Source: Anaerolineae bacterium (lineage in GTDB: Bacteria; Chloroflexota; Anaerolineae; Aggregatilineales; Phototrophicaceae). Taken from it: 30,719 nucleotides of DNA. Positions 16,285 to 24,184 of this stretch are shown here, one piece after another (the first letter of the stretch is position 1; the number at the start of each line of letters is the position of its first letter). The stretch covers positions 1 to 30,719 of the forward strand of contig JALONZ010000001.1 of the NCBI GenBank assembly GCA_025454675.1, read 5' to 3'. Both the position numbers and the translations under genes were made by a program. The notes beneath the pieces are model-generated. The model ran no database searches and was not told the origin of the DNA. It saw nothing but the letters and a program-made list of their open reading frames with translations.

Positions 16285-16313
16285 TTGAAAAACGCCTAAA
16301 ACTGGTCTATGAT
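16285..16313 (+). promoter_or_regulatory. Sigma-70 type promoter of response-regulator gene
   Basis: TTGAAA (16285-16290), a 17-bp spacer and TATGAT (16308-16313) form a good consensus-like promoter. It begins 17 bases after the tilS stop and ends 44 bases before the response-regulator ATG. Confidence 0.65.
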
Positions 16314-16357
16314 TGAGAAAGAATTGGTAAAAAATAAAGAGCTAAAGGATACCATCT

Positions 16358-17230
16358 ATGACCAACACAACAAGCGGCACTTTAGAACTAGCGTATGTTT
16401 TGGTTGTTGATGATGAGGGAGCGAACCGCTATTCTGTCAGCAAAACCCTGCAAAAAGTGGGGTATGTTGTGAGCGAAGCGGCGAATGGGGAAGAAGCCTT
16501 AGAACTCATTGCTCGCCAATCATTTGACGTTGTATTGACCGATATTCGGATGCCCGGTTTGGACGGCATTGAACTATTACGTCGTATACGCGAACACTCT
16601 CCCGAAGTGATTGTTATTTTGATGACGGCTTATGCTACGTTAGGTAATGCCGTGGAAGCCTTGCGCTTAGGCGCACATGATTACCTGATTAAACCCAGTT
16701 CAAGCGTTGATATTCGGCAAAGTGTGGCGCGTGGAGTGGAGCGTGCGCGTAACCTGAAACGTCGGCGTAATTTATTGGATGCAATTAAAAGCGATGTTTT
16801 TGAACTGGCTGTCTCGGATGTCTCTTTACCCCCCACCGAGAATCAGGATGAAAAACCTGTCCCCGAAGGGATTGAAATTAAAGGGGAAGGGGCAAATGCC
16901 ACCATGCAGTTGGGTCCCTTACTGCTATTCCCCAAACGCTATCAAATTTCCATCGAAGACAAAGAAATTGATCTAACACCCACCGAATTTGATTTGCTCC
17001 TCTATTTGGCGGCGCATCGTGGACGGGTGGTGACATGCGCCGAACTGGTGCGCGAGGTGCGTGGGTATGCTGTGGATGAGGTGGAAGCGCGTGAAGTTAT
17101 CCGCCCGCATGTGAGCAATTTGCGCCGAAAACTGAAAGATGCCAGCACCGAAGCCGATTTGATTGTGAATGTGCGTGGCATCGGGTATCGCCTGAGTGAA
17201 AAAGCGGGCGAAACCGAGTCATCTGAATAG
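16358..17230 (+). CDS. Orphan two-component response regulator (receiver + winged helix)
   Basis: Cytosolic signal-dependent DNA-binding protein, 290 residues. The receiver domain (about 12-130) has the acidic pair D18-D19, phospho-acceptor Asp62 in VVLTDIRMPGLDG, Thr90 in LMTAYAT and Lys112 in YLIKPSS. A linker of about 60 residues, rich in Pro and Glu, leads to an OmpR/PhoB-type winged helix (about 195-283): DLTPTEFDLLLYLAAHRGRVV, then VIRPHVSNLRRKL and VNVRGIGYRL. The domain order is OmpR-like, whereas the receiver (MTAYAT, AVEALRLGAHDYLIKP) reads more like those of NtrC-type regulators. ATG with AAAGGAT upstream and its own promoter. No histidine kinase gene is nearby, so the partner is unknown. 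Confidence 0.93.
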   Translation: MTNTTSGTLELAYVLVVDDEGANRYSVSKTLQKVGYVVSEAANGEEALELIARQSFDVVLTDIRMPGLDGIELLRRIREHSPEVIVILMTAYATLGNAVEALRLGAHDYLIKPSSSVDIRQSVARGVERARNLKRRRNLLDAIKSDVFELAVSDVSLPPTENQDEKPVPEGIEIKGEGANATMQLGPLLLFPKRYQISIEDKEIDLTPTEFDLLLYLAAHRGRVVTCAELVREVRGYAVDEVEAREVIRPHVSNLRRKLKDASTEADLIVNVRGIGYRLSEKAGETESSE

Positions 17231-17277
17231 CATCACTATTTTTTCATCTTACACCCATATCACAAGGAAAATTCGAT

Positions 17278-19506
17278 TTGCGAATCGTCTCTTTAATCAT
17301 TGTATTGGCAATTTTTATCGGGGGGATTGGCTTTTTTTTCTACCCTAACACATATGCCCAAGCCATCTGTACCGAAACAAGCGGGCGCACAGAACGCCCC
17401 AGTTATTATGCGGGTACAATTCAGACCAATATGGTCTATACCATTTATTTACCCCCATGTTATGACCAAACCACCAAAAATTACCCCGTAATTTATTTGA
17501 TGCACGGCTCGAATGATGATGATAATCACTGGATACGCTTGGGCTTGCAAACCTATTTGGATGAATCAATTTCGAGTGGCAACATCCCGCCAATGATTGT
17601 GGTGTTGCCATTTGGAAATTGGATTGCTAATGAAAACCGGTTCGGATTCGATTCATGGGGGGCGGTATTTTTAGACCAACTCATGCCATTGGCGGAAAGT
17701 AGCTATCGGATTGATGCCCGCAAAGAGACACGCGCCATTGGTGGCATTTCCAGAGGGGGGTTTTGGGCATATCAAATTGGGTTGCGCCGTCCGGATTTAT
17801 TTAGCGCCATTGGTGGACATAGCGCCTTTTTTGACCGATTTCATGCCCCTCCAGAAGCAAATCCGCTTGATTTGGCTTTATCTGCGCCCAATATCGAGAC
17901 GATGCGTTTGTGGCTGGATAGGGGGGCGAATGACTATGCCGCGCCCGGTTTGGATATTATGGATGAGCGCTTAAGCCAACGCGGTATTCCCTATACGTAT
18001 ATTATCCATCCTGAAGGTGAACATAATAACACTTATTGGTCGGCGCATGTGGCAGAATACATTCAATTTTATGCCGATAGCTTGGTTTTTTCACAATCGC
18101 CAGATGCGACACCTAGCCTAGATTTGGGTATATTACCCCCACAACCCGCCTTATTTGTCACCAATACACCACGTTCACCTGAACCAACGCCGATAGATTC
18201 ATCAGGTATGGCGTTATTTTTGCCTGTGGTAGCGTTCCCTAGTATTCAATCCAGCATCGAAAATTCGCGTTTAGTGACTATCCAATCGGGCTTGTTGGAT
18301 AATAATTTTGTGGTGAGCGATGCGGTTGCTAACCAGTTAGTGGCGTTAGGAGTTGAATTGCCAATAGGCACGACTATTATCCCTGCTGATAGGTTGTATA
18401 ATACGCTTTGGCGTGATACAGGCAAATTCACACTTTTGCCTTTTGACCAAATCACGCCACGTTATCGGGTGTTGATGGTGGATGAATTGCATCCACTTGA
18501 CCAATTAGACCGTTATCCGTTTGCGTTTTGGGATGGGGGTACACCCAATTTTTATCCATCACGGCTCACACGGGTGTTGATGACGGGCGTAACAGCACTC
18601 ACACGCGATACAACGATTGCGCTGGATAAAAATGGTACAGATTGGGCAGTTTCTGCTATTTTGCCGTATACCCAAAACGCTGATTTTTTTCATATTAGCA
18701 ATGAAGTATCGTTTGTGGCAGATTGTCCGCGTGTGGGGATGAGTACCTTTAATTTTTGTAGTAAGCCTGCTCATTTTGATATTTTAACGGCGTTGGATGT
18801 GGATATTGTCGAATTGAGTGGCAATCACAACAATGATTATGGCTATGAAGCCTATATAGAAACACTGAATTGGTATGCTGAAAATGGCATGTCGGTGATT
18901 GGTGGTGGGCGCACATTATCAGAAGCGCAAACCCCCTATATTTTTGAACACAATGACAACCAGATAGGGATGATTGCGTGTAATTGGGTGGGTCCGTATT
19001 ATGCGTTTGTGAATGAAAACCCGTCATTAACAGGTGGTGTGCGCCCTGGTGCCGCAGAATGTAACCGTACATGGTTAGCAGAAGCGATTCCCCAATTGGC
19101 GGGGGCGGTGGATGTGGTGATTGTGACGGTACAATATTTGGAACTTGACCAATATCAACCGAGCAATCAACAACGCGCCGATTTTCGCTGGTTAGCAGAA
19201 TTGGGGGCGGATGTGGTCATTGGCACACAAGCGCATTTTCCGCAGACAATCGAATTTTTTCCGCAGGATGCCACCCAAGAGGCATTCATTCATTATGGAT
19301 TGGGGAATTTTTTCTTTGACCAAGAATTTTTCGCGGGCAAACGCGCCTTTTTAAACCAACTTTTTATTTATGATGGGCGCTTGCAGTTTGTTGATTTATA
19401 CCCTATCCTAATTGAAGGGCAGGGGCAACCGCGCCCTATGACTGCTGATGAACGCTTGAACTTTTTGCATCTGCTCCTCATTCAAAATGGGAGTTTTTCG
19501 CCATGA
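17278..19506 (+). CDS. Secreted esterase - CapA-like domain fusion protein
   Basis: 742 residues in one uninterrupted frame. Signal peptide: MRIVSLIIVLAIFIGGIGFF, likely cleavage after AQA at about 29. Residues about 35-270 form an alpha/beta-hydrolase of the esterase-D/feruloyl-esterase type: LMHGSNDDDNHW, nucleophile Ser158 in GGISRGG, a candidate acid Asp219 and His249 in GEHNNTYW. After a Pro-rich linker, about 320-415 resembles the small domain often found before CapA domains (WRDTGKFTLLPFDQ, then VLMVDELHPL). Residues about 430-735 are a CapA (PGA_cap) metallophosphatase-like domain: HISNEVSF, LSGNHNNDYG, IGTQAHFPQTIEFF and HYGLGNFFFDQ. Start is TTG at 17278 with AAGGAAAA upstream. The next gene overlaps by ATGA. 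Substrates are unknown; an envelope or extracellular-polymer role is inferred. Confidence 0.88.
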   Translation: MRIVSLIIVLAIFIGGIGFFFYPNTYAQAICTETSGRTERPSYYAGTIQTNMVYTIYLPPCYDQTTKNYPVIYLMHGSNDDDNHWIRLGLQTYLDESISSGNIPPMIVVLPFGNWIANENRFGFDSWGAVFLDQLMPLAESSYRIDARKETRAIGGISRGGFWAYQIGLRRPDLFSAIGGHSAFFDRFHAPPEANPLDLALSAPNIETMRLWLDRGANDYAAPGLDIMDERLSQRGIPYTYIIHPEGEHNNTYWSAHVAEYIQFYADSLVFSQSPDATPSLDLGILPPQPALFVTNTPRSPEPTPIDSSGMALFLPVVAFPSIQSSIENSRLVTIQSGLLDNNFVVSDAVANQLVALGVELPIGTTIIPADRLYNTLWRDTGKFTLLPFDQITPRYRVLMVDELHPLDQLDRYPFAFWDGGTPNFYPSRLTRVLMTGVTALTRDTTIALDKNGTDWAVSAILPYTQNADFFHISNEVSFVADCPRVGMSTFNFCSKPAHFDILTALDVDIVELSGNHNNDYGYEAYIETLNWYAENGMSVIGGGRTLSEAQTPYIFEHNDNQIGMIACNWVGPYYAFVNENPSLTGGVRPGAAECNRTWLAEAIPQLAGAVDVVIVTVQYLELDQYQPSNQQRADFRWLAELGADVVIGTQAHFPQTIEFFPQDATQEAFIHYGLGNFFFDQEFFAGKRAFLNQLFIYDGRLQFVDLYPILIEGQGQPRPMTADERLNFLHLLLIQNGSFSP

Positions 19507-20180
19507 TTTGGATTAGAAAATACGGTATTTTTGCTTTTCTGGGGTTTATCATAACGGGACTGTTTGCCATTGCCTTTTTACCACCGCATCATTTCACATT
19601 TGAATTGGCGTATAACCTCAAACGGGTTTTATCGTTGTTTTTGGGGATAGCTTATGCGTTGGTGATAACCCTTGTCAATATAACCCCATTGAGCCTGTTG
19701 CTGATTTTTGTCGTCATCACCGCATTATTATGGGGATTATGGCAGGTTTGGCGTGCAAGGCGCTATCCGTTATTGATTTTTGTCACGGCATTGATTGGCG
19801 CGAATATTTTGTTTTTGGGGACGGGGAATTTCTTGGATATTGGGCGGTTAACTGCGCCAATATCCATCTGTGAGGATTATTTCATCACAGGGAAGACGGG
19901 TTTTCAGGTGATACGTTACCCGATTGAAGCCCGTCTGCGCGATGATGCCCAAACATTTATCCTTTTCTCAACGGATAATGGCACAACATGGCGACAAATT
20001 TTTACGGCATATGCGGTAAATCCACAAATTGCGGGGTGTGATAATATCGAGGCGAATTTTAATGAAGATACGGCTTGGTCGGTTATTTTTGAACAGCGTA
20101 TTGATAACACATTGCAAAATGAACGGATTCAATATCAAACATCAGACAGTGGTAATACGTTTGTGCGGGTAAATCCATGA
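19503..20180 (+). CDS. Membrane protein with two Asp-box motifs, function unknown
   Basis: Not assigned to a known family. 225 residues. The N-terminal half has about four hydrophobic segments (near 9-27, 39-58, 62-82 and 88-106). The C-terminal half is soluble and has two Asp-box (BNR-like) motifs of the S-x-D-x-G-x-T-W type: STDNGTTW and, about 60 residues later, TSDSGNTF. Such motifs mark beta-propeller blades in sialidases and related proteins; two alone cannot make a propeller, so this may be a remnant or a small beta domain. Two cysteines (in SICEDYF and AGCDN) could pair outside the membrane. The gene overlaps its neighbours on both sides by ATGA, so it is probably translated together with the CapA-fusion and hexosaminidase genes. 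Confidence 0.8.
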   Translation: MIWIRKYGIFAFLGFIITGLFAIAFLPPHHFTFELAYNLKRVLSLFLGIAYALVITLVNITPLSLLLIFVVITALLWGLWQVWRARRYPLLIFVTALIGANILFLGTGNFLDIGRLTAPISICEDYFITGKTGFQVIRYPIEARLRDDAQTFILFSTDNGTTWRQIFTAYAVNPQIAGCDNIEANFNEDTAWSVIFEQRIDNTLQNERIQYQTSDSGNTFVRVNP

Positions 20181-21856
20181 TGGATGACTATAATCACCGT
20201 GTAAAAGCGCAACATGTTGCGCCCTTACGACTCATTTTAATTTCTGTGTTATTACTTGTAGTGCTGATTGCACCCATTTCTGCCCAAGCTGACCCGATTC
20301 AAGCCCGCCTTGACCAGATGACCCTGCAACAAAAAGTCGGGCAGATGTTTTTGATTCATACATATAGTAATCGGTTGACTTTTGTGGGGCGCGAATTGCT
20401 TCAGACATGGCAACCTGCGGGGGTGGTTTTATTTGATAATAATATCGGCACGCCACAAGCCACCACCCAACTGGTGAATGAATATCAATCCGCCATGACA
20501 GAAGTGGGGGCGATTCCGTTATTTGTTTCTACCGACCAAGAAGGTGGTTGGATTATGCGGATGCGTGACGGATTTACTGAATTGCCCCCGATTGCACTGG
20601 TTACAGCTACGGATAACCCCGATTTATCGCACCGAATGGGATTGGCGATGGCGACAGAAGTCCGTGCGGTTGGGGTGAATCTGAATCTTGCGCCTGTCGC
20701 CGATTTGGATACGAATCCGAATAATACGGTCATCGGGCGGCGTTCACCGGGTGGATACCCTGATTTAGTGGGGCGGATGTTGGAAAATTACATCGCGGGG
20801 ATGCAATCAGGTGGGGTGATTGCCACCGTCAAACATTTTCCGGGTCATGGTGATACTTTAGAAGATTCGCATATTTTTCTGCCAGAAATCGGTTATACAC
20901 CCGAATTTTTGCGTGGGCGCGAATTGATTCCGTTCATTCATGCTATCAATGCGGATGTGGGTGCGGTGATGGTGGCGCATATTTGGTTTTCGGCAATAGA
21001 TAGCCAAGAATTGCCCGCAACCCTATCATATAATGTTATCAGTGGATTATTGCGTGGCGAATTGGGTTATAATGGCATTATCATGACGGATGCGATGGAT
21101 ATGGATGCGATTACAGCACGCTATACGCCCGAAGAAGCCGCCATTCGTGCAATTTTGGCGGGTGTGGATTTGGTTGTATATGGCGCGGGATTTAGCGAGG
21201 CACGGCAACAAGGCGCGATGCAAGCCGTTTATGACGCGGTTTTGGATGGTCGGATTGATGAAGCACGGATAGATGAATCGGTATATCGGATTTTATCGGC
21301 AAAATACGAATATGGATTGATGGATTGGCAACCCCAAGACCCATCTACCGCGCCTGAACGCATTGCCAGCGCTCAAACTGTGGATTTATTGCCTGATGTA
21401 TTTGATGCGGGTGTGACGGTGGCATATGACCACTTTAATCAAGTACCTGTGGATAGCCAAACACAGGTGGCGATTATTTATCCCGGTCAACGGACACTTA
21501 TCCCGCGCGAATGTGATGTGCATCATCCTGATATACAATGGTTGCCTGTGAGTAATGCGCCGACAACCGATGAAATTCAATCGGCTGTGGCATTGGCAGG
21601 GCGGGTGGATGTGGTGGTTGTATTTACGCGCAATGCGATTGCGATACCCGCGCAAATTGCATTGGTACGTGCTTTACCACCCGAAAAGACGGTAGCCGTT
21701 GCGTTATATTCACCTTATGATGGACGCGAGTTTGCTGATGTGGGTGCGTATATGGTTACATATGCGCCACAAGACCCAGGTATTAGCACCGTTTGTAAAA
21801 TTTTATTCGGTATAATGCCCCCACAAGGGACATTGGCAATCACCTTACAGCCGTAG
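20177..21856 (+). CDS. Secreted glycoside hydrolase family 3 beta-N-acetylhexosaminidase (NagZ-like)
   Basis: 559 residues. A polar N-terminus of 18 residues precedes the hydrophobic core LILISVLLLVVLIAPISAQA, so export is likely, unlike cytosolic NagZ. The catalytic TIM-barrel has the GH3 N-acetylglucosaminidase signatures: STDQEGGW, NLNLAPVADLD, and KHFPGHGDTLEDSH (219-232) with the Asp230-His232 general acid/base dyad specific to NagZ-type enzymes. The nucleophile is Asp305 in IIMTDAMDM. Residues about 390-559 form a poorly conserved C-terminal domain. It probably removes terminal beta-linked GlcNAc from peptidoglycan fragments or other glycans outside the membrane. ATG at 20177 overlaps the previous stop (ATGA). 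A palindromic element lies inside codons 9-18. Confidence 0.93.
   Translation: MMDDYNHRVKAQHVAPLRLILISVLLLVVLIAPISAQADPIQARLDQMTLQQKVGQMFLIHTYSNRLTFVGRELLQTWQPAGVVLFDNNIGTPQATTQLVNEYQSAMTEVGAIPLFVSTDQEGGWIMRMRDGFTELPPIALVTATDNPDLSHRMGLAMATEVRAVGVNLNLAPVADLDTNPNNTVIGRRSPGGYPDLVGRMLENYIAGMQSGGVIATVKHFPGHGDTLEDSHIFLPEIGYTPEFLRGRELIPFIHAINADVGAVMVAHIWFSAIDSQELPATLSYNVISGLLRGELGYNGIIMTDAMDMDAITARYTPEEAAIRAILAGVDLVVYGAGFSEARQQGAMQAVYDAVLDGRIDEARIDESVYRILSAKYEYGLMDWQPQDPSTAPERIASAQTVDLLPDVFDAGVTVAYDHFNQVPVDSQTQVAIIYPGQRTLIPRECDVHHPDIQWLPVSNAPTTDEIQSAVALAGRVDVVVVFTRNAIAIPAQIALVRALPPEKTVAVALYSPYDGREFADVGAYMVTYAPQDPGISTVCKILFGIMPPQGTLAITLQP
20201..20228. repeat. Palindromic element inside the hexosaminidase signal region
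   Basis: A perfect 16-nt palindrome, GCGCAACATGTTGCGC (20207-20222), is flanked by GTAA (20201-20204) and TTAC (20225-20228), which pair with each other around an AA/CC mismatch. The layout resembles dispersed palindromic repeats with outer GTA(A/G)G and C(C/T)TAC arms known from Chloroflexota and cyanobacteria (from memory, not searched). Here it lies in coding sequence, within the codons for VKAQHVAPL just before the signal-peptide core. Confidence 0.6.
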
Positions 21857-21866
21857 CAATGATAAA

Positions 21867-21884
21867 GCGACTTGCCAGAGTCGC
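21867..21884 (+). other. Small stem-loop after hexosaminidase gene
   Basis: GCGACT (21867-21872) and AGTCGC (21879-21884) form a 6-bp stem with a 6-nt loop, 10 bases past the hexosaminidase stop. No U run follows, so termination here would be weak at best. No clear promoter for the Clp-type gene was found in the 82-base gap. Confidence 0.3.
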
Positions 21885-21938
21885 AAATTCACGTTAACTT
21901 TATATGCAGATGATTTCTTGAAGATAGATGGTGATATT

Positions 21939-24182
21939 ATGGGGACACTTAACCCAGATTTGCTTTCAAAAGATGCTGTTGTGGCATTAAATACTGCGGT
22001 TCAGTTCAAAAAACAATTCCGCAAAGATACCATTATGCCCGAATTGTTGTTATTAGCCTTATTGCGCCAAGAAAATACCGCCGCCCGCCGTTTATTGGAT
22101 ATTTTTAAGACCAATCGCGGGGTGGATTTGGAACGACTGGATAAACAAGTAGAGTTGGCGATTGAAAGTCGGCGCGACCAAAGCGGGAATTTAGATTTTG
22201 TGGCAACGGGCAATCAATCTGTGTCACTCTCACGCCAAACGATTATCCTGATTGATGATGCCCTTAGCCTTGCGAATTCACAAGATGAGGTGCGTGTAGA
22301 TACAGACCATCTCCTTGCGGTACTCAGTGAAAGCAGTATGAGTACAAGCGGGATTTTACGGCAACACGGCATCACACCTAAAGCCATACAAGATATCCTT
22401 TCGGATTATAGTAGCATTCGTCGCCGTCCCGATGGGACAACCCAAGATTTTGTGGCAGATGCCAAAGCGGGTACGCTGAAAGCGGTGCATTTCCGTGAGG
22501 ATTTGTTGCGGTATATCATCAATATCATTTCACAATCGGTCAAACGGCATGTGATTTTGGTGGGACCCGATGGTGTGGGCAAGCGCACCCTCGCATATAG
22601 TTTGGCGCTCCTGATGGCAGAAGGCAAAGGTCCCGCAGGTTTGACGAATTTGGTGCAAATTGATGAATCGGCACTGTTAGATAATGACCAAAAAGCAGTG
22701 CGTGCGGGGATGAGCAAAGCCACAGGTGGCATTTTATTTGTTGCCCATATTCATCGGTTTTTTGGCGGACCCATCAAGGCAGAATTTTCTAAAGCCACAC
22801 CGATGATTCAAAAAGCGTTTTTAGCGGATGACCCTGTGATTATCGCATCCACCACCGAGACAGAATATAACCAACGCTTGGCAGGCGTGAGCGCCATCAC
22901 CGAAAATAGTCAAATTGTGCGTGTGCCAGAACCATCCATCGAAGAAACGGTGGAAATGCTGAATATTCGCAAGCCTCATCTGGAAGCTGATTATGACATT
23001 GAAATTATCCCAGAGGCGCTCGCATTGGCGGCACGACTTGCGAAGCGATATATGGCGAAAACACCCCTCCCATTGAGTGCCGAACAATTGCTTCACCGTA
23101 CCGCCGCGATGGTGAATATGAGCAAGCAAGAAAATTTGGCATTCAAACCCGAAGCGCGTGACCATATTTTGGATGCAGAGGACATCACTTTCACCGCCAG
23201 CCAGATGACGGGTATCCCCGTGAATAAATTGGGTGAAGATGAACGCCTGCGTTATGCCAGCATGGATGAACACCTGAAAGAACGGATTATTGGTCAAGAT
23301 GTGGCGGTGGGGGCGGTCAGCCGTGCCATTAAAACGGCGCGGGTGGGGTTAAAGGATTCAAAACGCCCAATCGGTGCATTTTTATTTCTGGGTCCAACGG
23401 GTGTTGGTAAATCGGAATTGGCGAAGGCGCTGGCGGAATTTATGTTTGGCACAGAAGATGCCATGTTGCCCCTCGATATGTCCGAATTTAAGGATGAGTC
23501 GAGCCTGAATCGGTTGATTGGGTCGCCAAGTGGTTATGTGGATAGTGAAGCAGGCGGGCAACTCACAGAACGAGTACGCCAACAACCGTATATCATCGTA
23601 TTATTTGATGAGGTGGAAAAAGCACACCCACGCATTATGGATATTTTGCTTCAAGTGATTGAAGAGGGACGCTTGACGGATGGGCGCGGGAATCCGACCA
23701 ATTTTAGCGAGACGGTGATTATCCTCACCAGCAATTTGGGGTCAGAATCTCTGGCTGTGCCTGTGATTGATGATGATGCGCGTGAAGAAGCGATGGAAGA
23801 TGTTCGTACATGGTTCAGACCCGAATTTTTGAATCGGCTGGACGAAGTGATTATGTTCAACGCGCTGGATGAAGAAAATTTAGGCAGAATTTTGCGCTTA
23901 TTGCTCAAAAAAGAGAATAAGATGGCAGAAGAACGGGGCTTAAAATTGTCTTTCACAGATAAAGCGATTGCGTGGATGATGGGACAAAATGACGAACCCG
24001 AATATGGGGCGCGTCCGTTGCGCCGTATCATTCGCCGTAGTGTCCGTGAACCCCTCGCCGACTTTTTGCTCAAGACGAATCCACCCGTTGGGACAGAAGT
24101 GGTCATTGATTCCAACGCGGTGAGCGATGCCACGCTTGTTTTTAAGGCGTTGTATGATGGTAAAGAAGTGGCGATAGGATAA
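21939..24182 (+). CDS. Clp/Hsp100 AAA+ ATPase with degenerate first ATPase domain
   Basis: Ring-forming unfoldase related to ClpA/ClpB/ClpC, 747 residues from the ATG at 21939 (GGTGAT upstream; the TTG at 21918 is less likely). An N-terminal Clp repeat domain spans about 1-150. NBD1 (about 200-340) is altered: P-loop GPDGVGKR instead of GK[ST], and VAHIH (268-272) where a Walker B Asp-Glu is expected; the arginine-finger region is also not recognisable. NBD2 (about 445-745) is intact: GPTGVGKS (485-492), LFDEVEKAHP with D557-E558, and arginine finger R633 in RPEFLNRLDEV. No long coiled-coil M domain and no IGL/IGF-type ClpP-binding loop are seen. ATP hydrolysis probably occurs only in NBD2. 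It ends two bases before the next gene. Confidence 0.93.
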   Translation: MGTLNPDLLSKDAVVALNTAVQFKKQFRKDTIMPELLLLALLRQENTAARRLLDIFKTNRGVDLERLDKQVELAIESRRDQSGNLDFVATGNQSVSLSRQTIILIDDALSLANSQDEVRVDTDHLLAVLSESSMSTSGILRQHGITPKAIQDILSDYSSIRRRPDGTTQDFVADAKAGTLKAVHFREDLLRYIINIISQSVKRHVILVGPDGVGKRTLAYSLALLMAEGKGPAGLTNLVQIDESALLDNDQKAVRAGMSKATGGILFVAHIHRFFGGPIKAEFSKATPMIQKAFLADDPVIIASTTETEYNQRLAGVSAITENSQIVRVPEPSIEETVEMLNIRKPHLEADYDIEIIPEALALAARLAKRYMAKTPLPLSAEQLLHRTAAMVNMSKQENLAFKPEARDHILDAEDITFTASQMTGIPVNKLGEDERLRYASMDEHLKERIIGQDVAVGAVSRAIKTARVGLKDSKRPIGAFLFLGPTGVGKSELAKALAEFMFGTEDAMLPLDMSEFKDESSLNRLIGSPSGYVDSEAGGQLTERVRQQPYIIVLFDEVEKAHPRIMDILLQVIEEGRLTDGRGNPTNFSETVIILTSNLGSESLAVPVIDDDAREEAMEDVRTWFRPEFLNRLDEVIMFNALDEENLGRILRLLLKKENKMAEERGLKLSFTDKAIAWMMGQNDEPEYGARPLRRIIRRSVREPLADFLLKTNPPVGTEVVIDSNAVSDATLVFKALYDGKEVAIG

Positions 24183-24184
24183 GT

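Noticed and set aside
22821..23297. Antisense open frame of 158 codons inside the Clp-type gene
   Set aside because: Shadow of the coding strand; no start signal and no recognisable domain.
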